A stretch of DNA of 64,000 nt, taken from assembly GCA_018881555.1 (NCBI GenBank), contig JACAXG010000002.1:22395183-22459182 (forward strand), in the 5' to 3' direction. Position numbers and translations under genes: made by a program. The DNA comes from Amblyornis subalaris (taxonomy: Eukaryota; Chordata; Aves; Passeriformes; Ptilonorhynchidae). Shown here piece by piece: positions 13,315 to 50,700 of the stretch (position 1 is its first letter; the number at the start of each line of letters is the position of its first letter). Under the pieces are notes generated by a model, which was not told the origin of the DNA, made no database searches, and saw nothing but the letters and a program-made list of their open reading frames with translations.

Positions 13315-14007
13315 TACAGTAGTTACTGTAAATATCTTCTAGAGGATCATATAAATTCAATCTGAAACTGTACAAAATGCTACTGTACAATTTGCTGACA
13401 GCCAGAACGGTACAGTATCCATTCACCTGTTGTTTTTCAGCCCTTGGGATTGTCTAATAGCTACAGCAAAAAGTTGTCATGACTAAATCGAAGCAATTCC
13501 AATGTTAACATTTGTTAATCAACTCTGTATTAAATACGCTGAATGAGACCACACACACTACATTTTAACCAATTAAACAGTCATGCATATCTTAGACAAA
13601 GCTTATTCCATTTAGAGGCATCTGTAAACTGATGCATATATAGTAATTGCTACCACTACAACAGGCCGAATTTTAAGAAATCAAAGCAAAATACTGTATC
13701 GCTGTAGAGAGTCAATTGGTAGTCTGCATCTTTGGCTCACACATCCATCATTTACCTCCCTACTTTAATTTGACTGAGGCAGATAAACTCAGGGGGTTTT
13801 AAAATCAAGTGCTTTCAAGTCAACATAAATATTACAGGTTCTGTAACAAAAACATTACAACACAAGATTACAGCACTGCAATCAGAGTATTATGAATAAA
13901 ATGGGACCTCCTCTTAGAGGGACTTTCAACTAATACTTGAAGAGCATAAAAGCTCCTGAAGTGCTCTGCAAATATAAATTACTGATCTCAACTTTGCAGT
14001 ACAGTAT
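13315..14007 (-). promoter_or_regulatory. CEP85L: Cluster of three UACUGUA sites (miR-101/miR-144 type) in 3' UTR
   Basis: On the transcript strand AUACUGUA occurs at 14000-14007 and 13411-13418, and UACUGUA at 13315-13321. AUACUGUA is a full seed match for miR-144, and UACUGUA is a shorter match shared by miR-144 and miR-101. Three copies in about 700 bases is suggestive only. Conservation and expression of the extended UTR are unknown. Confidence 0.3.
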
Positions 14008-14256
14008 CACCATTTAGCAGGAGGGACAGTGGAGGCACACCAGCCAAGTGGCAAGCTTAATAGTTCGAAGTGCCTAAAAAGATCTCCTGCTCCCCTCTAA
14101 TTGCTCTATTATAACTCCTTGTTATGACAACTACTTGTCATTTCCATCACATTTAGAAAAATATGTTGCTTGGTAATTTTTTATAGCTACAACATTGCCC
14201 TCCAAGGAAGCAATAATGTGTAACTTAGGTATTTCCTCTCTCCCTAATACTTCTAG

Positions 14257-14262
14257 TTTATT
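14257..14262 (-). terminator. CEP85L: Proximal polyadenylation signal AATAAA (candidate)
   Basis: TTTATT on the plus strand lies about 2.25 kb after the CEP85L stop. If used, it would give a short 3' UTR containing duplication copy B but excluding copy A and two of the three UACUGUA sites. Confidence 0.35.
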
Positions 14263-14497
14263 ATCTGACATGCTATCAATGAATTCTGATAGGAGACAGA
14301 TGCCATAAACTGAAGACTGCTTCACTGCAGGGCCAAATCCAACCAACCACACCCGAGGAATGAGCCGAGGCCTTAGTCTCAAAAGCCAGCACTGTCAGAG
14401 GCACAGGAAACTGAGCCAGCCCATTTGTACAAAGATCCTTGTTCTCAGTTTTGCACTAGAATAAAAGTACACCTCCAATGCAGCAGGTGTGTATTAA

Positions 14498-14739
14498 TGT
14501 GGAATTAACATTGCTAATGAGCTATTGGAATAAATCATCCCTTTAGGTAACAACCATTGATCTGTTTGAAGTCTAAGAATGCAGATTAGTTCAGAAGATC
14601 TTTTCCCCACTCATGGCAGAACTCATCACATCAATGAGAAGAGCACAATTACACTTCCAACTCCACCTGCATCACACCACTGAGAAAGACAAGGAAAGCT
14701 GGAGCAAATTATGCCCTGGTGGAGACACTGCTGTGTGCC
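14498..14739. repeat. Direct duplication, copy B (242 bp)
   Basis: This is the partner of 12641-12883, same orientation, start-to-start distance 1,857 bp. It lacks one A in the CTGCAATCACACC segment. Differences from copy A are spread evenly and are mostly transitions, as expected for neutral drift after a single duplication. Confidence 0.95.
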
Positions 14740-16512
14740 TACAGGAAGAGCACAGAAATTTAAAATAAAATGGCCTCATTTTTTTTTCCTTGAAGTAGAC
14801 ACTAGATAATTTCACTTGAGATTTCATCTAGACACTGTTTTACTGCTCACAGGAGCTGAACCAGTCAGATTAATCTCTCTGAAAACACCATGTAGCAGTA
14901 ATATAAATAGCAACACTATTTTTCACAAATTAGTCCAAGTCTAGTTTCAGGAAAGAGAAAACTGTCAAATAAATAAATCCATACAGTTAAAAACAATTAA
15001 ACCACTAAATTATAAAAACAACATTAACAGTAATTGTTTCACAATGAACAGAAAGCAAAACATCACCAAATCAGAAAACTGAAGATACTAACACTTTTGC
15101 CATAAAAATGTTACCCTAGAATTAACTTGGTTCAAATTGCTAAGCTTTCTAAGAGATTTCTGCTGTTATCCCCACTCCAGATCAGTTGACTGACTTGCAC
15201 CTTAAGGCATCTAAAACCTTCTTGTAATACCACACAAGTAAGTGATGCACATTATTTTTCTTAACAGTGTGACTTTAAAGTGGTTTTGCTCTTCACAAAT
15301 TTTTGTTTTCTTCAGCTAAATACTGTTTTCCACCATGCATAACTGTGCAGCTAACTTGCAGTAATGTTCCAGGAAATGTCATCTGTCCCATGGAAGTTAA
15401 ACAGCCCTGTCAAGTGACACTCACTGAATAAGCTATGGAACATGAGCTTACTATTTTATGTAATTGCTTCCTACAAAAATGGAGAAATCAAGAATTCCCA
15501 AACAATGTGGAAAAGTTTTCAGTCCTCAGTTAACCAAATATTTTATACTGCTAACTGGAAACATTCTGTTTTGAGCCTTGATTTTGCCAAGAGTCAAACA
15601 CCCTTTCTTTTTTTTTTTACCCTTTGGTAAAAAATGGCTGAGGTGGTGCACAACCTTATCAGAGGCCTTCAGGAACAGAACACAGAGCCACATTTTGAAA
15701 TGGAGAGGACCTAAGGGGAAAATAAGTACAAACACTAAAATACAATTGTTGGGTCTTGGGTTTTTTTCTTACAGCCATGGACTATGCTGCAGTTTCATGC
15801 CTTACAGCTTCTCTGGGTTTGTCAGACTTTGTATTATAGAAACTTCTTACAGCAATGTGAGTGTTTCAATCTGCTAGAGCTGTATTTTGTGGACTTGTTT
15901 GCATAAAGGAGTTAAACTTGTTTTTTCTTCTGCTATTGGACAAACAAGGTAGACATCCATTACTAAAACATCTTTCTTACACAGTATTTTTAAACAACTT
16001 GGAGAGCAACTACTTTTTGAGCGCTCCAAGATTGTTCCAATTGCAATTCTTACAGTGAAGTGCAGTGGCAGAAGCCTCTGGCTTCACCATATATAGCTAT
16101 AGGTCCTTCGACCCTCTCCTCTAATATCTGAACACAGATAATGCCACGCAAACCCTTGATGAAGGACAGGACTGAGAGTAGCAGCAGCACGGCTGTTTTG
16201 AAGCTGATTCCAAAAACTAGGGGGAAGTAATAAAATGAGCCCAAATGAAGGAAACAGAGTGTCCAACTGAATCATTCTTCACAGCTTGTTCCTACATTCA
16301 GTAGTTTGGAGAAAAGATTTCTTGTAGTTTGTACCACTGTTCATGCGATGAGTGTCCCCCGCGCACCAGACTCCCGAGATCGATTACACACAGCCCTCAG
16401 AGACGCGTGTCCGGTGCCATTTGCAGCCTTTCCACATGGCTCCGCAACAGAAATGCCAAGACCTGTGACACAGCAGCGTTTAGCAAGTCGTTTGCTACTA
16501 GACGGAGTGTTG

Positions 16513-40285
<23,773 letters not shown>

Positions 40286-40965
40286 CTGCATAAAATAATT
40301 GTAGGATTAGCCTCCAAAACAGTAAAGGTAAATAATGTCCTAGATTAGGGCATTTACAAAGTGGTTTGCTCTTTCAGAAACCTAAGGACAGTTTTTCAGT
40401 TTAATTCAGATTTACTTTGTATAAAACAATTGGATTTATAAACAAGTTTCTTGAAACAAACTTCAGCCCAGTGTCACTGATTTTATCACTTCTCTACTAC
40501 ACAATTCCTAGCTCTGAAAGCAGTTTGGAATGAAAAGCTCATTTAGAATTTAACTACATCATTAAGAGGAACACCACGAACTGTTCATATCCTGCTGCAA
40601 TCCTTGCAGCACCTCAAACAATATGGCTTGGTAACTTCAGACTTGCTGGTAACTGCAGGTAACAGTTGCCACTGACTGGTTCAACTCCCNCCTGTAACGC
40701 TGGCATAGAGAGAAAGAGAACTTTCCCTTGACGTGTTTGCATTTAAAATACAGAATATGGAAATATAATTCAGGCTAGATTGTTACTGTTTCCGAAAATA
40801 AAAGTTTCACAAGTAACAGGTTTGAGGCTTTCTATTCATTTTCACCAAAGCCAGGCTCTGTGTCTCACAACAAACTGAGGGCAACAACTGAACTGAATAN
40901 GAACCAACAAAATCATGGTTTGGAAGAAAAGTAAGAAACCAACTGGGATATTTAATCAAGAAAGC

Positions 40966-40987
40966 ATTTATTACAAATTTATTACAA
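40966..40987. repeat. 11-bp unit tandemly repeated twice
   Basis: ATTTATTACAA occurs twice head to tail with no mismatch and is followed by a partial third copy (ATATTTG). Confidence 0.8.
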
Positions 40988-43900
40988 ATATTTGCTTCAG
41001 GAATTCACATAAAAGAAGGTTTAAACCAGAGCTTCTGTGATCAGACTGAGGGATCCCCAACATCAGCTGCCATGAGGTATCATTTAATCCTTCACAAGTT
41101 TTATGAATCACTGAAAAAAGATTTCTCTTTTTATTATCTGGAAGGCATCACGGAATATGTTGTCTTTCTATACTTTTGAAAATGAGCCAAAGAAAAAAAA
41201 GNGAAAATATGTCTATTAAAAAAAAAAAATTAAGTTGCCTTTAGGCTGTTTTTTAATTGTATTGCTCTACAATGTTTTAAATTTCATTTGAAATTACAAC
41301 AAACTGTATTAAGACCAAGACATATAATCAACAATTAAAATCAGTTAAACAACTGTCAAGCACTCCATGCTTCTGGTCAAAGTTTCATTGTGAATTGTAA
41401 CACTGAACGGAAACTATTAATTGCTTAAACCCCAATACCACNATATGCTAAAGTCAGGAACCACCTCCTCCCAACTATCGGCTCTTCTGTAACTTTAAAA
41501 AGCATTTTNTCCCATTCGGTCTAGTTCAGTTCAACCTCTAGCTCGCCCACTGATTAAATGGGCAGAAACACATTTTCTCTTTCAAATTATAACTTAAATC
41601 CAGACAAGACTTACCATTTCTAAAAATCTTTCAAGACTCTTACACCCCCACCTCATCCCCCCACTCCCCCCCAGGTCCAATTTATCTGCTTCAGGGGATA
41701 TTTCTTTTGCTTAACAAACGGCATAGTTTCAATAGTAAAATCAGTTATGAACAACTTAAAAAAAAACCCCAAACCCAAACAAACATCAACAGTTCTACAC
41801 ATTAAATACTGCATGCCAATTAAAAAAATCTAAACTGGTGATATAGTATTTTTTTTTTTTGTTTGGGCAGTGACCTAATAAAACTCAGGAAAGATACCAA
41901 GTCATGATTCTTCCTGTAAGTAATACATATGTAGAATCTTTACGGCTTAAGGAATCTAAAGTTATTTTGCCTGGGTTGCTCCATCCAGACCACATCACTC
42001 CAAAGTCATCTTCACTGCTTACAGAATACCTTGCGATCGTCACATATTTTTCTGTATTAGTTATACACATGACTGGCTGAATTAAGAAGCACCAGCACAA
42101 ANTTATTTCAGTGAAATTTAGTGACTCATGCCATCTCATGCAGTATAGAGTGACAACATCAGGAACTATCACTGGACTTTGTGTCATGAATTTTTTTCCT
42201 TTGCTTTTCCCAGTACAGTGCTGATGAATGCTTTTCTACATCCACCTCCACACCANTACACTACAGTCAAAAAAGAAGAAAAGAACAGTCCTTATTGGAT
42301 CTAGGATTAGATCTTTTGCTTTTCAGAGTCAGAATTTCCATCTCTACTCAAAAGAAAGCCCACAAGAGTTTGACATGATGAACAGGAAATATATGGCTTT
42401 ATAAAGCCAAATCAATTTATCGAGCAAGATTAATTTTGTCTTTAAGACTGAACTATAAAAATGAAGAGATTAAGGACAACTATTTAAATATGAACCTATC
42501 TTAAGTGAAGACATTCAGGAAGCCACCAGTGGTTTCTCTAGGAGAATTCTTCAATGCAANCCCCTTACTTCCATCTAGCACACCTGGAAACTTAATAGTT
42601 TGCACTAAAATTGGAAAAAACTCTTCAAATTTGGTACAGTAAGTGACTACACAAGATGTCAATTAAATATTATGGCTGCTGAAAAGCAATTCAATGAGTT
42701 TTGCAAAGTTAAAAACAAAATAACATTTTGCGAATTAGACGCTAACAATAGAGTGTTGGGTTTGGTTTTTTGTAAAATCTAATACATAAGGCCTCCTTAG
42801 GTGACTCAGTGAGATGCTTTAACTTTGGAATATATCTAATTCTATGGAGTATATACATGTTGTATANGTAACAACAAATAAAATATTATTTTGTATTGTA
42901 ATTGCGTGCTTCAATTTTTCACTCTGAACAAATGAAAACGGCAACAAAAATGTTNGATGCTGATATCATGTTTCATGCAATTAAAAAAAAGAAAAAGAAT
43001 ATACTAAAAATACTTCTTAGCGCTTCCCAAAATAACAAGACACTTCACTCATTTATGAGCACATGGTGTTGACTACTACAAACAGCTTTCTAGCTGCTTT
43101 GAACAGTGTGGTAACACACAGGCAGTGTGCTTACGTTTGAGTATCTTGTCTCCTAAGGATATCAAACCAAATAGTGAGAGCAAGATACACTTCTAGGACT
43201 CATATTTAGAAAGCCATCCACAACTCCAAACCCTCAGCTTGAATCCTCCACAACTACAAAACAAAATACCATCTTGAAAGACACAGCATTCTTTTCTATC
43301 TGTCCTACAAAATACAACTATTTTTGTCACCTGGCACCTCTTCTGAGAGTATCAGCCTTGTCCTGAGAACATCTGTTCAGTTAGAACAGTATCCTTTGCA
43401 CAGTGACATCCAAAGGTCCTCACTGGCTTGTTTTGTGACAGGGGCTTGGCAAGTGTTCAAGCCACTGCTGAGGCAAAGTCAGCTGCTAGAGGAAAAAAAA
43501 AAAAGAAATCTTTGCTGTACCAGCCTATATGCAAATACTGCTGGAACAGACATTGCTGACTGATAGTTTCATGTTTCTTATCAGTGGGAAAACAATTTTT
43601 CTGTGGACAGAATGTAACAACATTTAGCTAACTTAGGTCAAATACGGCTGGGTTTTTAATTTTGCTAATTAAAATTATCTTCTCCAAACATGCCTATAGT
43701 TTCTGCCTGAAGCAGTTCAGTGTCTCAGCACAGAGAGTAGCACNGCATTGCATGTGTAGTGTGCTGTATCACATCAAATTATGTCATTTACTATATCACA
43801 AAGTAAAGGTGAAGTTCCAAAACGTCAATATAATAGCTAATTAAAAAAAATCAATGGATTTAAAAGCTTCAGTTTAAATAATTTAGTGCTGTCTATACTA

Positions 43901-44720
43901 CAATTATAAAGTTTTCACAGTTCATCACAAACAACTAGCAGACCACCAAGAATTATGCTAAGTGAGTGATCCCTTCTGGACAACTGTTGCACTGTCCTAC
44001 ACTATCACAAACTCCTCTCTGTAGCAATCACGCTTCATTTTACAGGCATTANTCAACAGAAAGAGAATTTCTTGCATCCACAGTTAATCCAAGGCAAAGA
44101 ATCAACACAAACAACGTTAGCAGAAGCTGAGGATTCCTTTTTTGACTGACAGTGGAGGAAACAAATACGAGTGACTCCTCAGGCTGTGCCTCAGGGACAC
44201 AGCACTTGCCCCACCACATCACTGGACGATGCAGGAGAAAGAAGAGGTGGATGTGGCACCAGCAAGACCAAATGCACTATAATCATAGACATGCCTCTTG
44301 CTTTTGGGGCATGTATGATGGGCAAAGGATTAGATCTGACAGGCAGAGCAGCAGTCACTGATGAGCTCTGTAACTGCTCCCCACCCTGGGTAAGGAAAAA
44401 AGGATTTACCCATCCCTTCCTCCCCATCCAGACTTCTTCCTAGTATCAGGCCAAGTGTTTCAGCCCACAACAGCTCCCATAATTTAGACAGTCTTGAAAG
44501 ATCAGTCATCCTTTTGCAGGCAAAACACGACAGGGCTATTGGCTCTCATGCAGGAAAAGCAACAGAAGGCTGCAACCATGGAATAAGGCCCTAATTTTTA
44601 AGGAATCATTTATACACTCAGGCTGTGCCTTGCTGAAAGGCACTAGAAAAACAGCTAAAAAGCTGAATCCTCCACAATATAACACATTCCCAGCTAGGTA
44701 AAAACAAAACTATAATTCTG

Positions 44721-44744
44721 TATTGTCTGTAAAAACAGACAATA
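44721..44744. repeat. Perfect 10-bp inverted repeat, AAAA loop
   Basis: The arms TATTGTCTGT and ACAGACAATA are exact reverse complements around AAAA. It is intronic, with no flanking structure that would suggest a microRNA precursor. Confidence 0.85.
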
Positions 44745-47700
44745 ATTCCTAACCTGTGATATCTGTATCTCAGCACCACCTATCTACTGCTCTACTCTGC
44801 TCCATCTTTGCCTTTTAGGGAAGATAGTGTTTCTGCTCAGCAGGATATAATCACTACAATTCTTGGCAGCAACACCTAGGCTGTATCACATTNTGCTACG
44901 CTTTCACAAATTTCCAGCAGTCACAGAGAAGAGAACATCTAATCATGCCCTTGCACTTTTATTCCAGCCATGGTAGATCTGGTGTTCTTTAGGGAATTTT
45001 TTAAATGAGGAAAACATCATTAAAATCAAAATTGAAACACCATCAAACAGTGAAGTACTGGGAAATACAAGTGTATTGTAGGGAGGTTAGCACTGCCAAC
45101 AACCAAATAAAGATCAATAAGGCTTGGAAAAAAATCCCACACGCATACTTTATATAGACATACAACCTGCAAAGAAGCTAACATAGGAGGGACCAGAACT
45201 AACAGGGAGAATAAACTTGACAGGCATTCACAATTTAACCTTCCTGAAAATCAGCTTAATACCAGTCAGAATTGCCTATATATGATATGTCAAGTTATAC
45301 AAAATGGAGTTGAGGGAGGGAATAAGACAGTGGCTTTAGACAGCTCAGGCATAAACCCAGTTGGAAGAATATGTCTGGTAGTACAATGCCCAGAACCAGA
45401 AAGTCACTGAAACAGTAAAACATGTTGAAAGAAGAGCATTTTCGTTACGAAAAAGCTTAGAAAGAGTGATTTATGAGTAAAGAGCTAAATATCACAAAGG
45501 CTGAAGAGCCATGAAATCAGACAGCAAATACCTTGTTTTTTAGGCTGAGAGTTCATGCAAACTAACTTGATGGAATGAAAATTGAGATATGGCAATCTGA
45601 GATGAGAGTATCCAGAGAAAACAAACAAACAAAAACCAGCAAACAACAACAAAAAACCCATCAAAACAACTAAAGAGATGGAGAAAAGTAGCAAAAGCTA
45701 TCACAAACAAATGAGAGAAGATCCAAATTTTAGGATTTTAGAATCTGCACTGCACGAAGTTTAGGAATTAAAGGGCAAGCCAGTCCTTACTTGATGACAC
45801 ACCAGGACTTCTCAGTGTTAGGGTTAAATTATGTGTACATGTGACTAAGGACATACTGACTACACTATACCAAGAGGAGAATAATCGCAGTTAGGCACCA
45901 ACCTCATAGACAAAAATTCAAGAATCAAAACTCACTTAAAAAGGGATCACCTCAAAAATATATAGCCAGAGCTGAANTGCATGGAGGCTACATGTGTTGT
46001 ATGACTTTTTAAAGCTTTTCCAATAAAAAATTAAAATGCTAATGCTATTTACAGACACCACCACTATCATCATAAACTTTTAGAAAGTGGAAAGCTTTCA
46101 AAATGCAGAAGAATAAACAGCANTAGCATTCATGTGCCTCCTAAAAGCAGCACTCCTTCTAGTCATTACACTGTTACAAGCACGTTTGCGAAAGCTTCCT
46201 TCACAAATGAAATCCCCATTGCACACAGGGCATTACACACTTAATTGCAGACCTCACAGATTTGACCCTTATAAGCCTGGGAGGAATCTGACGGTCCTAC
46301 AAGTTCCTGTTATTTGTACATTTACTTCTTTCCCAACATTGTTTATACTGCAGCTGAGGCTTCTGCTTTATCAAGGTCAGGTTTGATAAGCACAACAAGG
46401 GAGGAAGACATGGTCCCTTAGCACAATAGCTTGCAAATGACTTAAGAGCAAACCATAGCAAGTACACGGTTGCTGGGATACTAGGAGAGATGGGAGAAAA
46501 CAAATGCTAAGGTCAGGTAGCTATTCACCATGGAGGAAAAAAAAATTTAAACATGAAAAAAAAAGCAGAGATTTTCTACTGATGGCATAGTTACAGGGTT
46601 TTGATAGCTACCGTGTGGTCACTTAAATGTGGCATAAATGTACACNGCTATCAAAGGGAGGGGGGCCTGTTCTCCTGCCTCTTCTCACCACTTCAAACAT
46701 TCATACCTTTCAGCTCCCTCCTGACAGCCCCAGTCCTACACTCTTCCCTCCATCCCACACACATGAAGGTTATTTGTATCTAGGTCAGACTTTTATCAGA
46801 TTCATTGTACAAGGCCATATGAGATCTAGCACTGGCACACACTCTTAAGTGGGAAAGCAGTGTACGAGACAACACACTTTGCAGTGGCACAGCTTTGTGC
46901 TGGATTAGTACGAACACGACCACAAGCTGAATTATCTCAACTCCAGGCAGTGCCAAACCCTCCCAAAGTATCAGTTTATACACTATTTTCTAAGCTTCTG
47001 AAAAAACCCTTACTGTGCAGTTGCTGTGACACTGTCAAGTTACTGGCCAAGCAAGACCTGGTGTTTAGATAAGCAATCAGCTCAAGAAAAGGAACTTGCA
47101 CATGAAGATGGCATAACAGAATAAAACTAAAAGTCTCCTGCACTTTTCTAATCTATCAAAATAGTCCTGCTTGTGTTGGCTATCTGAATTATGAAAGCAC
47201 ACAGAGGACCAGCAGCACAGTCCTAGCCTACAGCGAAAGACTGCATGTGTAGAAGATTTCTATGTACTCAGAATCTGCATTCAGCAGGGATCCTGAATAA
47301 AGCAGAAATATAGCAGAGGATTAGCAACAGAAGTGAACTGGAATTCTGACCACTGCTTAACTGGCAAGGTGTCGTTCCTTCTAGCATCCCCGATGGTATT
47401 GTGCAAAAGCCTCAAACGACAAAAAAGTCAACAGATTAACTCTGAAAAGACTTTGCAGCATTCCTCNGGATGCATGTTGTTACTGCAGAGACAAATGCAG
47501 TCCCCCCAGAAGAGGCTGCAGCCACTCAGCAGTCCTCCCTGACTTTGGTGACTGTCTCATCTCTGTCCTAGTACGTTCCTGAAGGGTGAAACCAGCACTC
47601 CCAGAGCTGCACAGGGATGATGATACACCCTCCTCTGCTTATCTTCCCCCAAACAACCATACTTCGCTTGCTTTTATGTGTTGTTATAACATTCCTTCAT

Positions 47701-50700
47701 ACCCCATGCAACACCAATATTATTTTTGTCATAAATCCTTTCCATTTATATTCTGGCAAATGTTATGAACACAAAACACTTCTAGGTGCCACTTAATATG
47801 ACGTTAAAAGCAACAGTGCCTGGAATTTTCCACTGATAACAACTGGGTCTTTCCTAAGTATAGAAGCACTTGTTTTATTAAGTGTTCATTTTATCTTCCC
47901 ACTGCATTTAAGTTCAAATGTTCTTTACTATAAAAAAAAAATTTTAAACATCTGGAGATGAAAGGGAGCTTCCACAAGAACAACCTTTTTTTGTTTTTTT
48001 AAAGCTTTTAGTTAAAGTTTCACTGTTAAATTCATTATTTCTTTTTGTTTCTTATTCTGTCCTGGAAAGCAGCATGACCAAAAAGTGACTATAGTTATTC
48101 AAAAGGACCATTGTTTTAAGTGCTGCATAAATACAGGACATGCTATTCATTACAACAAATTATGAACTGTACAAGACAGAAATAGCTTAGAAAAATGGAA
48201 TAGCTGGCACATATCAATCATGAATAGGAGGACTCATAAAAGTAAAATATCTCAAAAATCCTCAGCCAAGTTCTGATCATTTATAAAAACCTTTAAGTTA
48301 AACGTACATTGCTAATACCTACAAATACCAGTTTACTCAGTGTCAGTGTTCATTGCTCATTCATTACCTTCTACGTCTGCTCATGGCTCAAGTGGATGCA
48401 AANAGTGACCTAGAAAGCAATCAAAAAAGCATCTATTTTTTGCCAGCCTACACAAATTCTGCAAGGACAAGCAGAGCTGGCCATCAATCTTGTACAGAAA
48501 CTAACAGGAGTCCTCCTGTAACAAGAAGGTAACAAAAAGAGAATGCAACTTGGGTGAATATTACAGAAAAAAAACAATAATCCTTACTTGTGCAGTAATT
48601 GGAAGACTTTGAAGAACCTAATAAGCACAGAGCACCAAGCTCTCTTAATAAAACATTCAAACATACTGAAAGAGAAGGAAGTCACTATGAATTTAATGTG
48701 AAGCAGAAGCATACATTTGGGGAAAAGTGATGTTCTGCAATTTCTTTATCAAGGGTCTCAATTTTTCAAATGGAAGATCTCTAGATTCTGTGAAGGGTGC
48801 TGGCCCTAAACCAGAAAACTGAGCCTCTCCTTTCCTGCGTTCCATTTGCTTTAGCTTTTCATGACTTTAAAAGAAACATGAGCCATGAGTGTAACACTCA
48901 GCACAATTAACTGAAGTTAAAAAGAAACAAAAATAATTCCCATAAAAATAAAGCAGAAACATTCAAAATATTTATATTACAACAAATCCAAGTATTCACA
49001 CAATATTCACAAAAGTACACTTTATTTAAAAATAACAATCCAGAACTCGTCTCTATGAGCACTTGCAGAAAGAATGGAGTGAAATTACTGGAATATGTGC
49101 ACTTCAAGTTTTGCTGATGCAACTTTGGCGCACGTTATAATTGATGGGGAAGGAATGATTAGGTAATATACTCTTTTCCACTCCCTTTTAAGCTGACAAA
49201 CCAAAATAGCAAGCAGAAACCAAGACATTCCCTCACACACATCTTTGTTCTCCAGCTCTTATTACCATGAACACAAATTTTAAAAAACAAGGAAAAAAGA
49301 CAAGGATTCTCCACAAACAGTGGCAAGTGGGGGACTTAGTAAAGCCACCTTACCAGGTATTGAAAGACCTAAATGAGTTCTCTACTAAAACAGTCTTGTG
49401 CAGAGTTAATAACGTCTGTGGACATCAGAGCTCTGCACAACATGAGTACAGTATTCATTTACATTTATTGGTGACTATCTAGAAAAACTTCCAGAGATGG
49501 GAAAATTAGAGGCATACTCATGTTTTCTGTCCCAACTGCAGGAATACTTCCCAGAAGGAACTAGCCGTGTTTCAGCCAGCAAACCAAGCAGGACAGCATA
49601 TGGACCTACTGTGAAGGTTTCAATTGCTTCAAGCACGGATTCTACCACCATCCCTGTACAGCATCACATACACAGTATATCACCATGTAAGTAATTCAGT
49701 CACTTGCCCTAGAATTTCAAAAAATTTTAAAAAGGAAGTTTTTTTTTTTAAACTCAGAAGGAGACACCATGTACTTGCATAACTCTGAATTTCAGAGGCA
49801 TTTACAGAGGCTCTGCGCCTCTGGCAAACCAGGTCCTGGAATCTCAAAAGTCAAGACATTTGAAAATCCTAGCCTGAAACTTCTGCATCATTGGCAAACA
49901 GAAGAAATGCTGCCAATTTAACACTGGACTGTCTGTGAAACCGGGAACCACGCAACCACGGAAGGTAGTCACATAATTTGTGTGTGGAGCAAGTGACAGA
50001 TATTTAAACAGTTTGGCTTCAATCCAGATTGAACCTTTTCCACTTGAGTTTATGAGGGGTACTTGAAACACACTTGTCTCTAGCAAAAGCAGCAGTATGA
50101 TGTAAGGGTGCATCCGAACATCCGTGTCAGTGTGTGAAGGTGTTTTCCTTCCTTAGAAGATAAAAGTCTGGGGGAGCCCTAGCACCTTCTTAATATAGGC
50201 AGAAAGGGTAGAAGTTCACACTAAAAAAATATCACTTTCATCACCAGCAATTAGTACTTGTCACNTGTAGGTCTCCAAGTTTCTTAAAAAGAAACTAAAC
50301 TTACCATTCTCATTCTACAGAGAGGAAACTGAGACAAGAACAAAGACAATTTGTCCATGTCTCTTCAAAGAGCACCAAAACACAGCAGATTCTCTAGTGT
50401 GGAAACCATTTGGTAAGCAAAAGACTGGTTTTTAACAGACACAAATGAGACTATCTCTGCCTAAAGAAAAATAAATATGTGTTGATTGAAGGAGGCTCAT
50501 CTAGAAGGTGGGAAAATTCATGCTTCAGAATGAACTACNTTTGTTTCCGTTTTCGAATTCACACAGATGTCAATAATAATTTTATACCAAGTACATAACC
50601 AAGTGATACAGAGGACTGTATTTCAAAACCATAGAACCAATTCATTTTCAATAAAGGCCACAAAAAGAGGAAAGCAAATAGTTTCTTTCAAAGAATAAAG

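Larger units (their letters stand above)
11925..16512 (-). other. CEP85L: Probable 3' UTR of CEP85L
   Basis: This is the region after the CEP85L stop codon at 16,513-16,515, read toward lower coordinates. No further coding exon is seen. AATAAA signals on the minus strand lie at 14257-14262, 12028-12033 and 11944-11949. The last is the most distal and would give a 3' UTR of about 4.6 kb. The region is AT-rich, carries three UACUGUA sites and a Pumilio-type UGUAAAUA (plus-strand 12195-12202), and holds a 240-bp direct duplication. The true end is inferred and needs transcript data. Confidence 0.6.

Noticed and set aside
41885..42187. 100-codon minus-strand frame upstream of the CEP85L exon at 40.2 kb
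   Set aside because: Considered as another CEP85L exon, but it does not resemble the Ser-rich N-terminal region and has no clear splice sites.
49844..50113. Minus-strand frame beginning with a signal-peptide-like hydrophobic run
   Set aside because: The start MHPYIILLLLLETSVF is attractive, but the rest matches nothing known and there is no gene context.
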